Origin: Artocarpus heterophyllus
Taxonomy: Eukaryota > Streptophyta > Magnoliopsida > Rosales > Moraceae
Length of the DNA stretch: 64,000 bases
Assembly: GCA_025403435.1 (NCBI GenBank)
Contig: CM046341.1
Span: forward strand, 19,181,460-19,245,459
Reading direction: 5' to 3'
Shown here: piece after piece, positions 1 through 9,758 of the stretch
Layout of the letters: every line of letters starts with the position of its first letter
Numbering within the stretch: position 1 is the first letter of the stretch
The notes under the pieces: model-generated
What the model was told of the DNA's origin: nothing
The model's input: the letters and a program-made list of their open reading frames with translations, nothing else
Database searches by the model: none
Made by a program: the position numbers and the translations under genes

Positions 1-234
1 CAACTCGGGAAAGCACCACAGTGCAAGCTTTTCTGCACCAAGGCAGATAAGAACTCATCTCATACTAGGCCCATACTACTTATCACAAACCTATGGGTAG
101 AACTCACCCATGGATACTATTTGATACTAGGCCCATACTAGCTGAGATAATACAGAGAGATACAAAATACCTGGATGAATGTGAACTTAAGAAGAAGTCA
201 ACGGTCGCCAAAGAAGCAGTAAGGGCATTGTAGC

Positions 235-296
235 CGAAGAAGGAGAAGAAGAAGAAGGAGAAGAAGAAGAAGAAGAAGAGGAGGAGGAAAGAGGAA
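235..296. repeat. GAA/GGA microsatellite
   Basis: Imperfect trinucleotide run of GAA and GGA. A shorter, different version is at the matching place in unit 2 (about 41670-41750). It produces spurious Ser/Phe-rich frames on the minus strand. Confidence 0.9.
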
Positions 297-503
297 AGCA
301 AATTTGAAAAGATAAGTAAAAATGGTGGTTAACTGAATATGATTCATGAGAGAAATGAGAGAAAGAAACCTGTGATGGAAGGGGCAACTATGGTTATGGC
401 ATACGTCGATTTAGGTTTTTTTTTTTTTTTGTGTAAAATGACCAAAAATCAGAATGAAGAAGGGAATAAAAGGAACAAAAAAGGACATCACTGTACTAAC
501 AAT

Positions 504-531
504 TAATAATAATAATAATAATAATAATAAT
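504..531. repeat. TAA microsatellite
   Basis: About nine uninterrupted TAA units. The corresponding tract in unit 2 (about 41950-41971) is shorter, as expected for slippage between duplicates. Confidence 0.9.
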
Positions 532-1447
532 CATATTGAATTGTCAAATGCTTGATAGCATATAAAGAATATATCACAAAAGAAACAATGCATATACAAT
601 AGTTAATTTAGATTGTGTTTGGCATGCTAGTGGGAACCATCAGTTAGAATTGTTTTACTGTAATATATGATAACTTTATACTGTAACAACTTTTTTTTTA
701 CTAAAATATATAAGAGTTTTATACTGTTTATAATTAAGATAGTGATTAAAACTACTATTAATACACAGTATATTAAATGTCCTCTTAATTAAAGAAAAGT
801 AAAAAAAAGAAAAAAAAAACTTAAATGTCCTCAATTTTCTGTGACAACTTGCATCGAGATCTTACTTAAATCTTCTTACGTTTATTTGGTGTACTTTTCT
901 ACGTTTTCTTCTTGTCTTCTATTGTGGAAAAGTCGAGCCGTATATTATCCTCCCATCAAGTATTGTGGAAAGTTGGAGACCACATGCATTATTTTCTTCA
1001 TCGAATTATTGTGACTGCCACACCTTTATTTCCTAAAATGACAAAAAACCCAAAACAAAGAAGACAGAAAGGGAGAATGAATGAAGGGCAGAACCGTAAT
1101 ATGACACAACAGCGACAAAAATGACCAAGAAGCGACTGACAGAGGCGAAAGCAAAAAAAGTTGAGGGCAAAAATGACAAACCACTTAAGAAAAATAAAGT
1201 GGAACACTGCGGTAAGTACAGTGTATTTGTTTAACGCTGTACAATGCTTGGTTGCTCTTTTGTAGTATATTGTATTGATTTACTTTTTAGATTTAAAAAT
1301 TAGCTTGTAAATAGCAAGTTTTGATCGCTCGATAAATCAACCTCCCGCATAGTATTATTCATATGCAGAAACTGTATAACCAGAGAAACGTGACGAATCG
1401 AAAAGCTTTACCAACATTTTGACTCTTGTCTAACAAGGCAAATTAAA

Positions 1448-1453
1448 TATATA
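1448..1453 (+). promoter_or_regulatory. Distal candidate TATA box of UGT copy 1
   Basis: TATATA inside the module AAATATATACAATAATAC. A second version of the module lies about 140 bases nearer the gene (about 1584-1600), but in copy 1 its TATA core has decayed to TACATT. In copies 2 and 3 the proximal core is intact TATATA (43599-43604 and 58127-58132). The start site is not determined. This is a motif-level inference. Confidence 0.4.
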
Positions 1454-1670
1454 CAATAATACGGGGAGTTTCTATCCCTAGGACATCTGTGTTTGACTGG
1501 GTTTTTTTTGTCCTTTTTGAGTTGCATTTGTAGATTGTTCTTTGCCTCTGCGTTTTTGGGTGAGCCCCGTTCATTCACCATGAAAAATACATTCAATAAT
1601 ACAAACTCTTCCAAATTCGTCACCACAAACGTCACTTTTCTCGCTGATAAGTCTCTTACTTAAAGCTCCA

Positions 1671-1787
1671 ATGGCCTCGCTATGTAACGCAATAATTTCC
1701 AATACTCCAAAAGCATACGTATCTCACCACATTACTAGCTCCACGCACAACCCCCACTCTCACAATACCACATTCCCGAAACCATGA
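1671..1787 (+). promoter_or_regulatory. Upstream ORF, 38 codons, overlapping the UGT start as ATGA
   Basis: An ATG at 1671 opens a 38-codon frame whose TGA stop (1785-1787) overlaps the UGT start codon (1784-1786). The uORF ATG has C at -3 and G at +4; the UGT ATG has A at -3. Copy 2 has exactly the same arrangement (43682-43798). In copy 3 a one-base loss opens the frame so that it runs on into the gene. Leaky scanning or termination-reinitiation could control UGT output, but translation is not shown. It could be chance conservation between recent duplicates. Confidence 0.45.
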
Positions 1788-3241
1788 CACAACCGCCGCG
1801 CTTCCTCCTCGTAACCTACCCCGCCCAAGGTCACATAAACCCTGCACTCCAATTTGCTAAGCGTCTTGTCTTGGCGGGCATCGATGTCACCTTTGTCACC
1901 ACCCACTACGGCCACCGTTGCATGACCAACGGTGACAAAACGTCTGCTGCCGCCGTCCAAAAGGGCAGCGCATCAATAACCCACGCGCCGTTCTCCGACG
2001 GATATGATGATGGTCCTAAGCCGGGGGACGACTATGGCCACTTCCTTTCCGAGCTCCAACGTTGCGGATCTCAGGCCATTTCGGACCTCGTCATATCCGC
2101 TACCAGCGAGGGACGGCCTTACACCTGCTTGGTCCACAGCATCCTCCTCCCGTGGGCCGGGCAGAAGGCAGAGGAGATCCGTCTGCCATCGTTCCTCCTA
2201 TGGATTCAGCCCGCTACAGTTTTCGACATCTATTACTTCTACTTCCATGGCTACGAAGACATTATTAGGGAAAACAATACTAAAGACCCTTCGACGGATG
2301 AATCATCGACGACACTGCCAGGGCTGTCGTTGAAGTTCACCCGCCGCGATCTTCCGTCCTTTATGGACGCCGCCAATACTTACACCTTCGCGCTACCCTT
2401 GTTTAAAGAAGAGTTCGAATTATTTCACAAAATAAAAAATCCTAAGGTACTAGTGAACACCTTTGATCACCTGGAGCCGGAGGCTTTGAAAGCGATTGAG
2501 GGGTTTAGTTTGATCGGAATAGGGCCGTTACTTCCGTCCACATTCTTGGACGAGAAAGACCCTTCTGATCATACTTCTTTTGGGGGTGATCTTGACTATG
2601 ATCAGAACTACATTAATTGGTTGAACTCCAAACCAAAAGGGTCAGTCATTTACGTGTCATTTGGGAGCTTTTGGATGCTATCAAAGGCTCAAATGGAGGA
2701 GATCGCAAAAGGGTTGTTGGATTTTGGACGTCCCTTCCTCTGGGTCATAAGAGAGAGTCAACAGAAAAAGGAAGAAGAACAAATAGAAGAAGAAGAAGAG
2801 AAATTGAGTTGTCAAGAGGAATTGGATAAGCTTGGGAAAATAGTTCCATGGTGCAACCAAGTTGAAGTTTTGTCAAACGCTTCTTTGGGGTGCTTCGTAA
2901 CGCATTGTGGGTGGAATTCTACGTTAGAGAGCTTGGCTTGCGGCGTGCCTGTCGTGGCGTTTCCTCAGTGGTCAGACCAAGGGACCAACGCGAAGTTGGT
3001 AGAAGATGTGTGGAAGGTTGGTACCAGAGTGAAGCCCAACGAGAAGGGAATTGTAGAGAGTGAAGAGATAAAGAGGTGTTTGGAGTTGGTAATGGAGGGA
3101 GAGGAAATGAGAAGGAACGCCGTGAAATGGAAGGATTTGGCTAGGGAAGTTGCCAAGGAAGGTGGGTCTTCAGATAAGAATCTCAAGGCTTTTGTGGCTG
3201 AGGTCATTGGAGAAAGTCATGATCATAGTTTCCTGGGTTAG
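1784..3241 (+). CDS. UDP-glycosyltransferase, UGT75-like (copy 1)
   Basis: Intact, intronless 485-residue family-1 glycosyltransferase. These cytosolic plant enzymes transfer a sugar from a UDP-sugar to a small acceptor. The N-terminal acceptor domain opens with the usual PAQGHINP segment, with the expected catalytic His at residue 17. The 44-residue PSPG sugar-donor box runs from W356 to Q399 and contains HCGWNST (374-380) and ends WSDQ; the final Gln is common in glucosyltransferases. Residues 326-340 form a Glu-rich loop before the PSPG box. Overall length and start match UGT75-type enzymes (crocetin, anthocyanin-5-O and abscisate-type glucosyltransferases), but the acceptor cannot be read from sequence. 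Where many UGTs carry the catalytic Asp (near residues 113-121) this protein reads CLVHS. It differs from copy 2 at 21 of 485 residues by my count. The start at 1784 is supported by alignment with the family N-terminus and A at -3. Confidence 0.93.
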   Translation: MTQPPRFLLVTYPAQGHINPALQFAKRLVLAGIDVTFVTTHYGHRCMTNGDKTSAAAVQKGSASITHAPFSDGYDDGPKPGDDYGHFLSELQRCGSQAISDLVISATSEGRPYTCLVHSILLPWAGQKAEEIRLPSFLLWIQPATVFDIYYFYFHGYEDIIRENNTKDPSTDESSTTLPGLSLKFTRRDLPSFMDAANTYTFALPLFKEEFELFHKIKNPKVLVNTFDHLEPEALKAIEGFSLIGIGPLLPSTFLDEKDPSDHTSFGGDLDYDQNYINWLNSKPKGSVIYVSFGSFWMLSKAQMEEIAKGLLDFGRPFLWVIRESQQKKEEEQIEEEEEKLSCQEELDKLGKIVPWCNQVEVLSNASLGCFVTHCGWNSTLESLACGVPVVAFPQWSDQGTNAKLVEDVWKVGTRVKPNEKGIVESEEIKRCLELVMEGEEMRRNAVKWKDLAREVAKEGGSSDKNLKAFVAEVIGESHDHSFLG

Positions 3242-4328
3242 AAAAGCTAATTGTAAGCCAAGCTTTATGGTCCCCGGGAATTCTATTTGTGTTTTTCTTT
3301 CTCTGCGCCAATAGCTTCACGTTTGCTAAATATATTGGTAAGATTATTACGCACGTCGCCCAACTAGCCAACCTTTCCGCCCCAAGACTTCAATTAAAAT
3401 GCCCAGCAACATTGTAACGTTTTGAAAATAGTTTTATTTTAAAAATTAAGAATTTTTAAGGATTATGTTAAGAGTGTTTTTAAAATTTTACTTATAAGGT
3501 TATAAAAAACTGAAACAATACGAAAGAGGGACCATTGTATTGAGCCATCTGAAATTACAGGACAATAATTGTAAGCCAAGCTTTATGGTCCTCGTCTCAA
3601 ATCATTGAGAAATGGTTCTATTCGTTATCAGGATTTTTTTTCCCTAGTACTGTTCAACTAATTTTTATTAGCAAGATATGTACATTGCTCAAGATTAAAA
3701 ATCCAAGAGAGTGAAGGATATAGAAAATTTTTGAAGGAAAATAAAAAAATACTAATATTATTAATTTCAAGTGTAGGAATTGATAGCATATTAAAAAAAA
3801 AGAAAAAAGAAAGGAGTATAAATGCTTGAATTGCTCTAGGGCCGCTTCTGCTCTTCAGATTATCATTATTATTATTATTTTAGCTGTCACCGCTATTATT
3901 TCCTCTCATACGCTTCAAATAAATACCATGTGTTGCAATTTTGGGGCTGTTTGATATTATTTTTAAAATAGATGAAAATGTTTTTATTTTGAAAAATAAA
4001 AATTTTGTGGGAATTATGCTAAAAGTGTTTTTAAAATTTTTGCCGTAAAAAACGTACAAAAGCATTTTCAAAAATTTTTAGAACAAAAACAAACGAGGCC
4101 TTTGTATTCTCTTTTTTTTTTTTTTGCATTTAGTTTTAGGCTCTTTCATTTGTAATTATTTTTAGAAAGTTGTTGTTTATTACAAAATTCTGTAAAAATT
4201 TCAAACTTTTTTATCTCTGTGTTTTTATAAATGGTCTAAAAATAAATACTTATCTCATGTTTGATCAGGTAAATTTCCAAATTATCAAAATCACCATTAA
4301 TAATATATTTTTTTATAGACAAAGAAAC
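3242..4328. other. 3' flank of UGT copy 1
   Basis: AT-rich, non-coding. It includes the presumed 3' UTR and one small MITE (3943-4100). A degenerate relative of that MITE appears to lie at about 3420-3520 in all three units. Unit 2 has lost roughly 170 bases corresponding to the stretch around 3610-3770. Confidence 0.7.
3943..4100. mobile_element. Small MITE-like insertion, present in units 1 and 2
   Basis: A 158-bp insertion starting GGGGCTGTTTG and ending AAACGAGGCC, so the ends are imperfect inverted repeats of the kind seen in small hAT-like MITEs. It is present in unit 2 (45836-45987) and absent in unit 3, where the flanks GCAATTTT and TTTACATTTAG are nearly adjacent. I could not define a clean target duplication. 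Confidence 0.55.
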
Positions 4329-6293
4329 TGTAACGTTCGTAGATTTTAAGTGAAATTAATTATATTAAATTAAATTATTAAGTGTGTCAAGTATAAATTA
4401 ATATTATTAGTGTCTATTTTAGTTTCATTGCATTTTTTTATTTTAAGAAAACATGTAAAAATTCTAGTCTTATATTTGAGATATTGGTTTGTTTGCTTGC
4501 ATTTGTGCAACTATATTTTCTCATAATTATCAAAATACCAAAACTGTTTCTCTCAAAGCTACCCACGTTTACCATCACACCCCACCTTGGCTAGCAACCT
4601 TCCAAGTAAAACTTGTGGGTTAAATGCTTTCCATATATATTGTTTCAAAAGCCCAAAAGCCTACTTATTCCTTAATGCTCAAAATAATTAAAAAAATAAA
4701 ATAAAATAAAACCCATCAGACCAATTTCACACATTTGGTTCTTTTCTCTCTACTGCACACGCCTTCTCTCAAAATCCCCCTTCCTTTTCTCCTGTTGTAG
4801 CAAATATAAAAATAAAAAAAGGCAGCCACCACTCTCCCTAGAAACTCAACCGCAATTGAACTAGGGGTGGCAATAATCATGTTCGTGCCGTATTTGTGTC
4901 GGCACGTTTACAGCACGACACGTTTCGGCCAAACACGAACATGAACACGACACGATTAATAAACGTGCCAAAAATGCAAACACGAACACAACACGCTTTT
5001 GACACGCATAACATGGCACGACACAATTAACATGATTGTTAAACATATCGTGATAGGTTGACACGATAACAACACGCATATAACATGTTTTTGACCCAAT
5101 TAACTAAAAATTTAAAAAAAATTGAAAATTTTTGTAAAAAAAATTTTAAAAGCCAATAAAAAAAATTAACAAAAATACAATATCTAATTAATACTAACTG
5201 ACAATAAATATTTTAAATATTTTATTTTTAAGTTTAAATGTGTTATAAATGGGCGGATCGTGTCGTATCGTGTTAACACGTTTATGGCCCATTTAATTAA
5301 ACGTGTTAAGGCGTGTTTAGCATATTAGCACGAATCCAGCCCATTTATTTTCGTGTTATTCATGCCAACCCATTTATGGCACAATTAATAAACGTGCGGT
5401 CCAAACCTGTTTATCTCGTGTCGTTTTCGTATCATGTCATCGTGCCGTGTCTGAATTGCCAGCCCTAAATTGAACCATGCACAAGTCTAGAGAGTTGAAC
5501 AAGCTTGAATATCATTCCTTTTTCTAGAAATTTGAGGTAGGCTTCTTCAACCAAAAATCTAAAATTTTTCTCTTTATCCGGATTGTTGAAGAGAGCTTTG
5601 TTCTTATTTTCTCAACCGATTATGTTTCCATGAGTTGTGTAAACATACATATTTGATTATTTCATGACTTAAGTTTCAAAGGTCAGTTTGCATATATTCT
5701 TGATTTAGTTTTTGTAAAAATTTTTATTTGTAACATTTAGATTGTGTTTTTGAACATGGAATTATGGGAAAAACATTTTTTTTGTGTTCATGCATGATTT
5801 CTCAAGTGTTCTAAACAAATCTTGTATTAGAAACTAATTTGAGTAAAGAATTTGAGGAAAACACAAGTCAGGAGGGGGAGAGGCAGAGCTGGCTATGCCC
5901 AGCTCGGCTAGGAGGGCGGTTGAACGGGGTGGCTGCTAATGGCGGTTCCCAACATCCTCTGAGCAACTTGTGTCTTCCAATTTGTGTTGGTTTAGTTATT
6001 CGTCATATTGTAACTTATTTTTGATGTTTTGTGACTTGAAAATGTTCTAAAAATTATGTTGTTGTGTTAAAAAATATTGAGAATATAAAGTTTTCATTTA
6101 TAATTATTTTGAGTTAAGAAGCATACTGATAATTAAATTTATATAATAATATTTAATTTAGTTTTATCTCTGACTTTAACTGCATTTTTAAGGTTTTTCT
6201 AAAAAGAATCTTATGTTAGATTCTTGATCGTAACTAACGGTATTCGAATTTCAAATATTGAGGTAGGATATTTTCTATACTTTCATTGGTAGC
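4329..6293 (+). mobile_element. Old LTR-like sequence, left part (unit 1)
   Basis: Starts TGTAACGTTCGTAG; unit 3 preserves the more canonical TGTAGCGCCCGTAG, a common start of plant Ty3/gypsy LTRs. Element A is inserted at 6294. In unit 2 the sequence resumes after element B at 56767 and ends near 57411. The left flank here is GAAAC (4324-4328) and the same GAAAC occurs at 57412-57416, a possible 5-bp target duplication. The inferred right end (..CACAATA) is not a perfect CA terminus, so the boundaries are tentative. No coding content is seen. Confidence 0.45.
4862..5467. mobile_element. hAT-type MITE, 606 bp, unit 1 only
   Basis: Terminal inverted repeats TAGGGGTGGCAAT (4862-4874) and ATTGCCAGCCCTA (5455-5467) match at 12 of 13 positions. 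The element is flanked by an exact 8-bp duplication AATTGAAC (4854-4861 and 5468-5475), the target size of hAT transposons. Units 2 and 3 have the empty site with a single AATTGAAC. The interior is rich in short repeats of the ACACGACACG type and has no transposase, so it is non-autonomous. Confidence 0.92.
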
Positions 6294-8481
6294 TGTAACG
6301 CTCCAAAATTTATTGAATGTTATTAGTGTGTAAAATGGTGGGTTAGTGTGCTATAATGAATGCTTTAAAAGTTAATTTGATCATTTTGTGAAATTTCTAA
6401 ATCAATGTTATTTTTGGTTATTTTAATGATTATTAATTTCTCTTAATTATTTTAATTGTTATTTTAAATCTTGAAACAAAGCAATTTGTCAAATACCAAA
6501 CTCGTCCTTTTTGAAAACTGTGGATGGTACACGGTTTATCTTACTGGTTTTGCTTCCCCTTCCTTTATTTAATCTCTCACTCTCTCCCTCTTTCCCTCAT
6601 TCATGCTCTCTCTCACTTTCTCTCTTCCTCTCTCTCGCGTCTCTCTCACCCTCTCACCGTCTCTCTCTTTCTGTCTTATTTCTTCTTACAATTCTTAAAT
6701 TTAATCGAGCCCCAAGCTTCGGTTTAGTGGATTGGAGGCTCAGGAACATGATTGAGCAACCAAAAATGCGATTTAAAGCTTTGATTCGAGGTTAGTTTTT
6801 AAATTTCAAAACTTTTCTAAACTTTTCAATTTTCTTGGTATTTTGAAATCTAAGTTTATGTGAGCTTAGGAAACCCTTGATCTTAGTTAGAAGAACTTAA
6901 AACAACAAGAATCTAAGCTTTGTTTGATCAAAAATGGATTTAAATCAAGACTTTTTATTTTCTCTAGTTTTCTCCATTTTGGGGATTTTTCAAGATTTTT
7001 GTGTAAATCTTGTTTTAATGCAATAAAAAGTAATCTACTATGTTTTTCTATCAACTATAATCATTATTTACGCTTGAGATTTGAGAAAACAAGTTGAAAT
7101 TTGAGATTTGGGCTCGGGAGGCTGAAACCCATGCCTAGAAATTTCTAGAAATTTCTAGTTCGGTAGGCCAGGTTCATGGGTTTGATAGGTCAGATTCATA
7201 CGTCCGGTAGGCCGAACCTAAAAAAGTTGGCCCAACCGGACCTAGTTCTTCGGCAGCAGTTCGGCCGGCCAAACCAAGGTGATCGGCAGGCTAACCAGAC
7301 ATGGTGGAATTTTGTTATTTTCATCCATTTTTATTGTTTTGAACCCCAATTGAGATTTTAACCTTATAAAATGATTTTATAAATATGAATGGAACACTAG
7401 GACACCATGAAATGATTTAGCAACGTAGAATGTCTTAAACTAGATATAAATACTAATAGATTTAGTTATTGTACACTTAGGTTGTTCGTAGATCCATAAA
7501 GCAAACATATAGCGGACCGAAAATTTGGTGTGGGACACCGACACGAGTATTGAGGTAGGATTTTTACCCATTTCTTTGGTAACCCAGTTTCAAATAATTT
7601 TGGCCTTAAAAAGGGTTTTTATTAAAATGTTTTCAACGGTTGATTGAAAAAGGAATTCTTATTGATTATTTTTCTAAACCGTGGATTGACATGAATTTCA
7701 TAATGAACCCCAAAATAAATGTAAATGAAAATACCTGGTAAATGGGTTTTAAATAATGATAGAAATGAATATAAGGGCATGATACCATATTAGAGATTAG
7801 GTCGTATAGCGTGCGACCTTGGGGCAGCTCCTGAAATACAGCTAGGCCACTATGGTGGTGTTATATATATGGTTTGCCTAGGAAAAGAAAGTGGTATTCT
7901 TTCTGGTCGACCTATAAATGATTTTGTAAGAACATATTTTATTAAATTTTATTTATGTATTTAAGTCTACTTTCTAAAAGAAATTTTCTTCTGAAATTAA
8001 ATGTTTCTAAAAATATAGTCATACTAAGCCTTTCACTCACGTTTTATTTGTTTTAAAACTTCTCCCTCCCTTTTAGGTGGATATCAGCTTAGGATCGGAG
8101 AAGAATCTACAGACAGGACACCAGAGCATTAGAAGAAACCAGTAGGTTATTTAAATTGTAAAAATCAAGGCATGTAATATTTTAATTCCTTTCCTTTTAT
8201 TTGGGATTGTGGTTGTAATATAATATTGTCAGTACCATATGTGTGCACAAGATATGGGTCAGTGGGACCCATTCTCATTTCTTCTTATTTCTTTATTACT
8301 TCCTTATTGTTCACTTTATATTTCTATTTGTTTAATAGATATGAGTGCTTGCTTTAAAAGGTTTTAAAATTTTTACATTTTCATGATTAATTTAAATTCT
8401 AAAACTCATGTTTTAACTAAATCTCTACTTAATCAACTTAATTAACCCGTCACGTCACTACCCATTCTCCGGGGTGTGACA
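6294..8481 (+). repeat. 5' LTR of element A
   Basis: A 2188-bp LTR starting TGTAACGCTCC and ending GGGGTGTGACA. It includes a pyrimidine-rich CTCTCT stretch near 6570-6690 after a TATTTAA, possibly the promoter region. A cluster of CGGNAGGCCGAAC-type motifs lies at 7158-7296. Confidence 0.9.
7158..7296. repeat. Cluster of TCGGCAGGCCGA-type motifs in LTR A
   Basis: Several variants of a GC-rich near-palindrome (for example CGGTAGGCC, CGGTAGGCCGAACC, TTCGGCCGGCC, TCGGCAGGC) within 140 bp of otherwise AT-rich DNA. The same motif family is in the LTRs of elements B and C and of the copia element in unit 3. Confidence 0.8.
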
Positions 8482-8484
8482 GAA

Positions 8485-8496
8485 TGGTATCAGAGC
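8485..8496 (+). other. Primer binding site (initiator tRNA-Met), element A
   Basis: TGGTATCAGAGC, three bases after the LTR end. It is complementary to the 3' end of plant initiator tRNA-Met. Confidence 0.95.
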
Positions 8497-8586
8497 CCAA
8501 GGTTATGAACCTTGGAAATTGTGCAAACATAGGTACGACAATGAAATACCACTAACTGTCCAACTTTTGTTTTCAAAAGTGAGAGA

Positions 8587-9480
8587 ATGGCACCAAGACA
8601 TCGTTCGACAGCTGTTGCTAAGTTCAAAAATGATGAGGGCATGACGAGGGCTTGACGAGGGCTTGACGAGGGCTATGTTTGCTGCATTTCGACATATGGC
8701 AGCGAGGGCAAGACCGGATGATTCTGAAGCTAGTCGTCGACATTTGTACTTTAAGAAATTCTGACATGCATATGTACTGACTTTAGATAGAAATGGGGAC
8801 CCACAAGTGGCTGAGTATTGGCTCGACTCAATCGTGAAACACCTGGATACCTTTGGTGTGTCGACAGAATATCATGTGGAGTTTGCAGCATATAAATTCA
8901 AAGGTGGTGCCAATACCTGGTGGAAGCAGCCTAAGCACTTGGAAAACAATGGCAATATCAATTGGGATAGGTTTGAGGAGCTGTTCTACGATCGATATTT
9001 TCTGCAAGGGTATAGAGACCAGAAGGCGGCTAAGTTTTATAGATTGCAGCAAGGTGATATGTCAGTTCGAGAATATGAGGCAAAGTTCAATGAGCTAGCT
9101 AGGTTTGCTCGATTAGCAGTGGTTTTGGAACATGAAAGGTGCTTAAATTTCAATAAGGGCTTAGAGCTTCTATTTGACGACAGTTAGTGACCCTGCAACT
9201 CAGGAATTTTGGTGAGCTTGTGTCGTCAGCAATATCTGTGGAAAATGATTACACGCAATACTGTGAGGATCGAGCCAAGACGTCAGGAGGGCCACAGAGG
9301 AGCAACAGGAGAAGCACCAGTAGTCGACCAACTCTGGGAAAGAACAAATAGGGTAGCATGAATAGTGGTAGCAGTAGTTCATCTAACAGCGGGCATAGCA
9401 ATCCCTACAGCTTTCACTGTCACTATTGCCAACAGCCAGGACACATCAAGAGGAATTGCCCGATTAGGAGTGCTCTCTTA
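8587..9480 (+). pseudogene. Decayed gag of element A
   Basis: The start at ATG 8587 (MAPRH...) is shared with element B. An 11-bp unit (TGACGAGGGCT) is tandemly repeated at about 8636-8671 and is absent from B. The capsid-like part is open at 8807-9187 and includes the Trp-Trp and GYR segments typical of Ty3/gypsy gag. A CCHC zinc knuckle (C-x2-C-x4-H-x4-C, CHYCQQPGH...) follows near 9415-9460. In-frame stops interrupt the product. Confidence 0.85.
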
Positions 9481-9758
9481 GGACTTTAGGCTGGAGAAGG
9501 ATCCAGTCATCAACCTCAGCCCCAGACTCTACCTCCAACTCAATAGTTCCCTCAGCTTTAGGCCCACCAGTTCCCTCCTCAGCAACTTCCATATCCACCA
9601 CAAGGACATCAACCGCAGAGCTTTCAGCGTAATGCCCCATAGTATCGAGCACTGAGTATAGCTAACGTGCAGTCATCTCCATCGCAGCAGTATCGGTCGA
9701 CAAATCCAGGGTCTAGCAATGCCGGTAGGGGAAGGGGAAAGCTCCAGTTCAGGTTCAT

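Larger units (their letters stand above)
1..1670. other. 5' flank of UGT copy 1; no gene seen
   Basis: AT-rich flank with GAA and TAA microsatellites and short purine-rich frames that look like shadows of simple sequence. The same flank precedes UGT copy 2 (41438-43681), and its proximal ~750 bases precede UGT copy 3. I see no conserved coding region. The last ~250 bases hold two TATA-like modules. Confidence 0.7.
1..6293 (+). repeat. Segmental duplication, unit 1 (UGT-containing)
   Basis: This stretch is repeated as unit 2 (from 41438) and, without the first ~900 bases, as unit 3 (from about 57525). Base 1 of the window aligns with base 41438, so unit 1 probably begins left of the window. 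It contains a UGT gene, its flanks and the left part of an old LTR-like sequence. It carries one private insertion, a 606-bp MITE. Similarity was judged by eye across the whole unit, and the copies are clearly collinear apart from insertions and small deletions. Confidence 0.9.

Noticed and set aside
104..387. Ser- and Phe-rich minus-strand frames upstream of UGT copy 1
   Set aside because: Shadows of the GAA/GGA microsatellite; the equivalent frame in unit 2 differs in length and sequence.
2004..2333. 109-codon frame inside the UGT gene, also open in copies 2 and 3
   Set aside because: It is an alternative frame of a conserved coding region and is open because the gene is conserved; no independent support.
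5839..6024. Short frame in the old LTR-like sequence, possible small gene
   Set aside because: Not open in the equivalent part of unit 2, and it lies in repeat-derived sequence.
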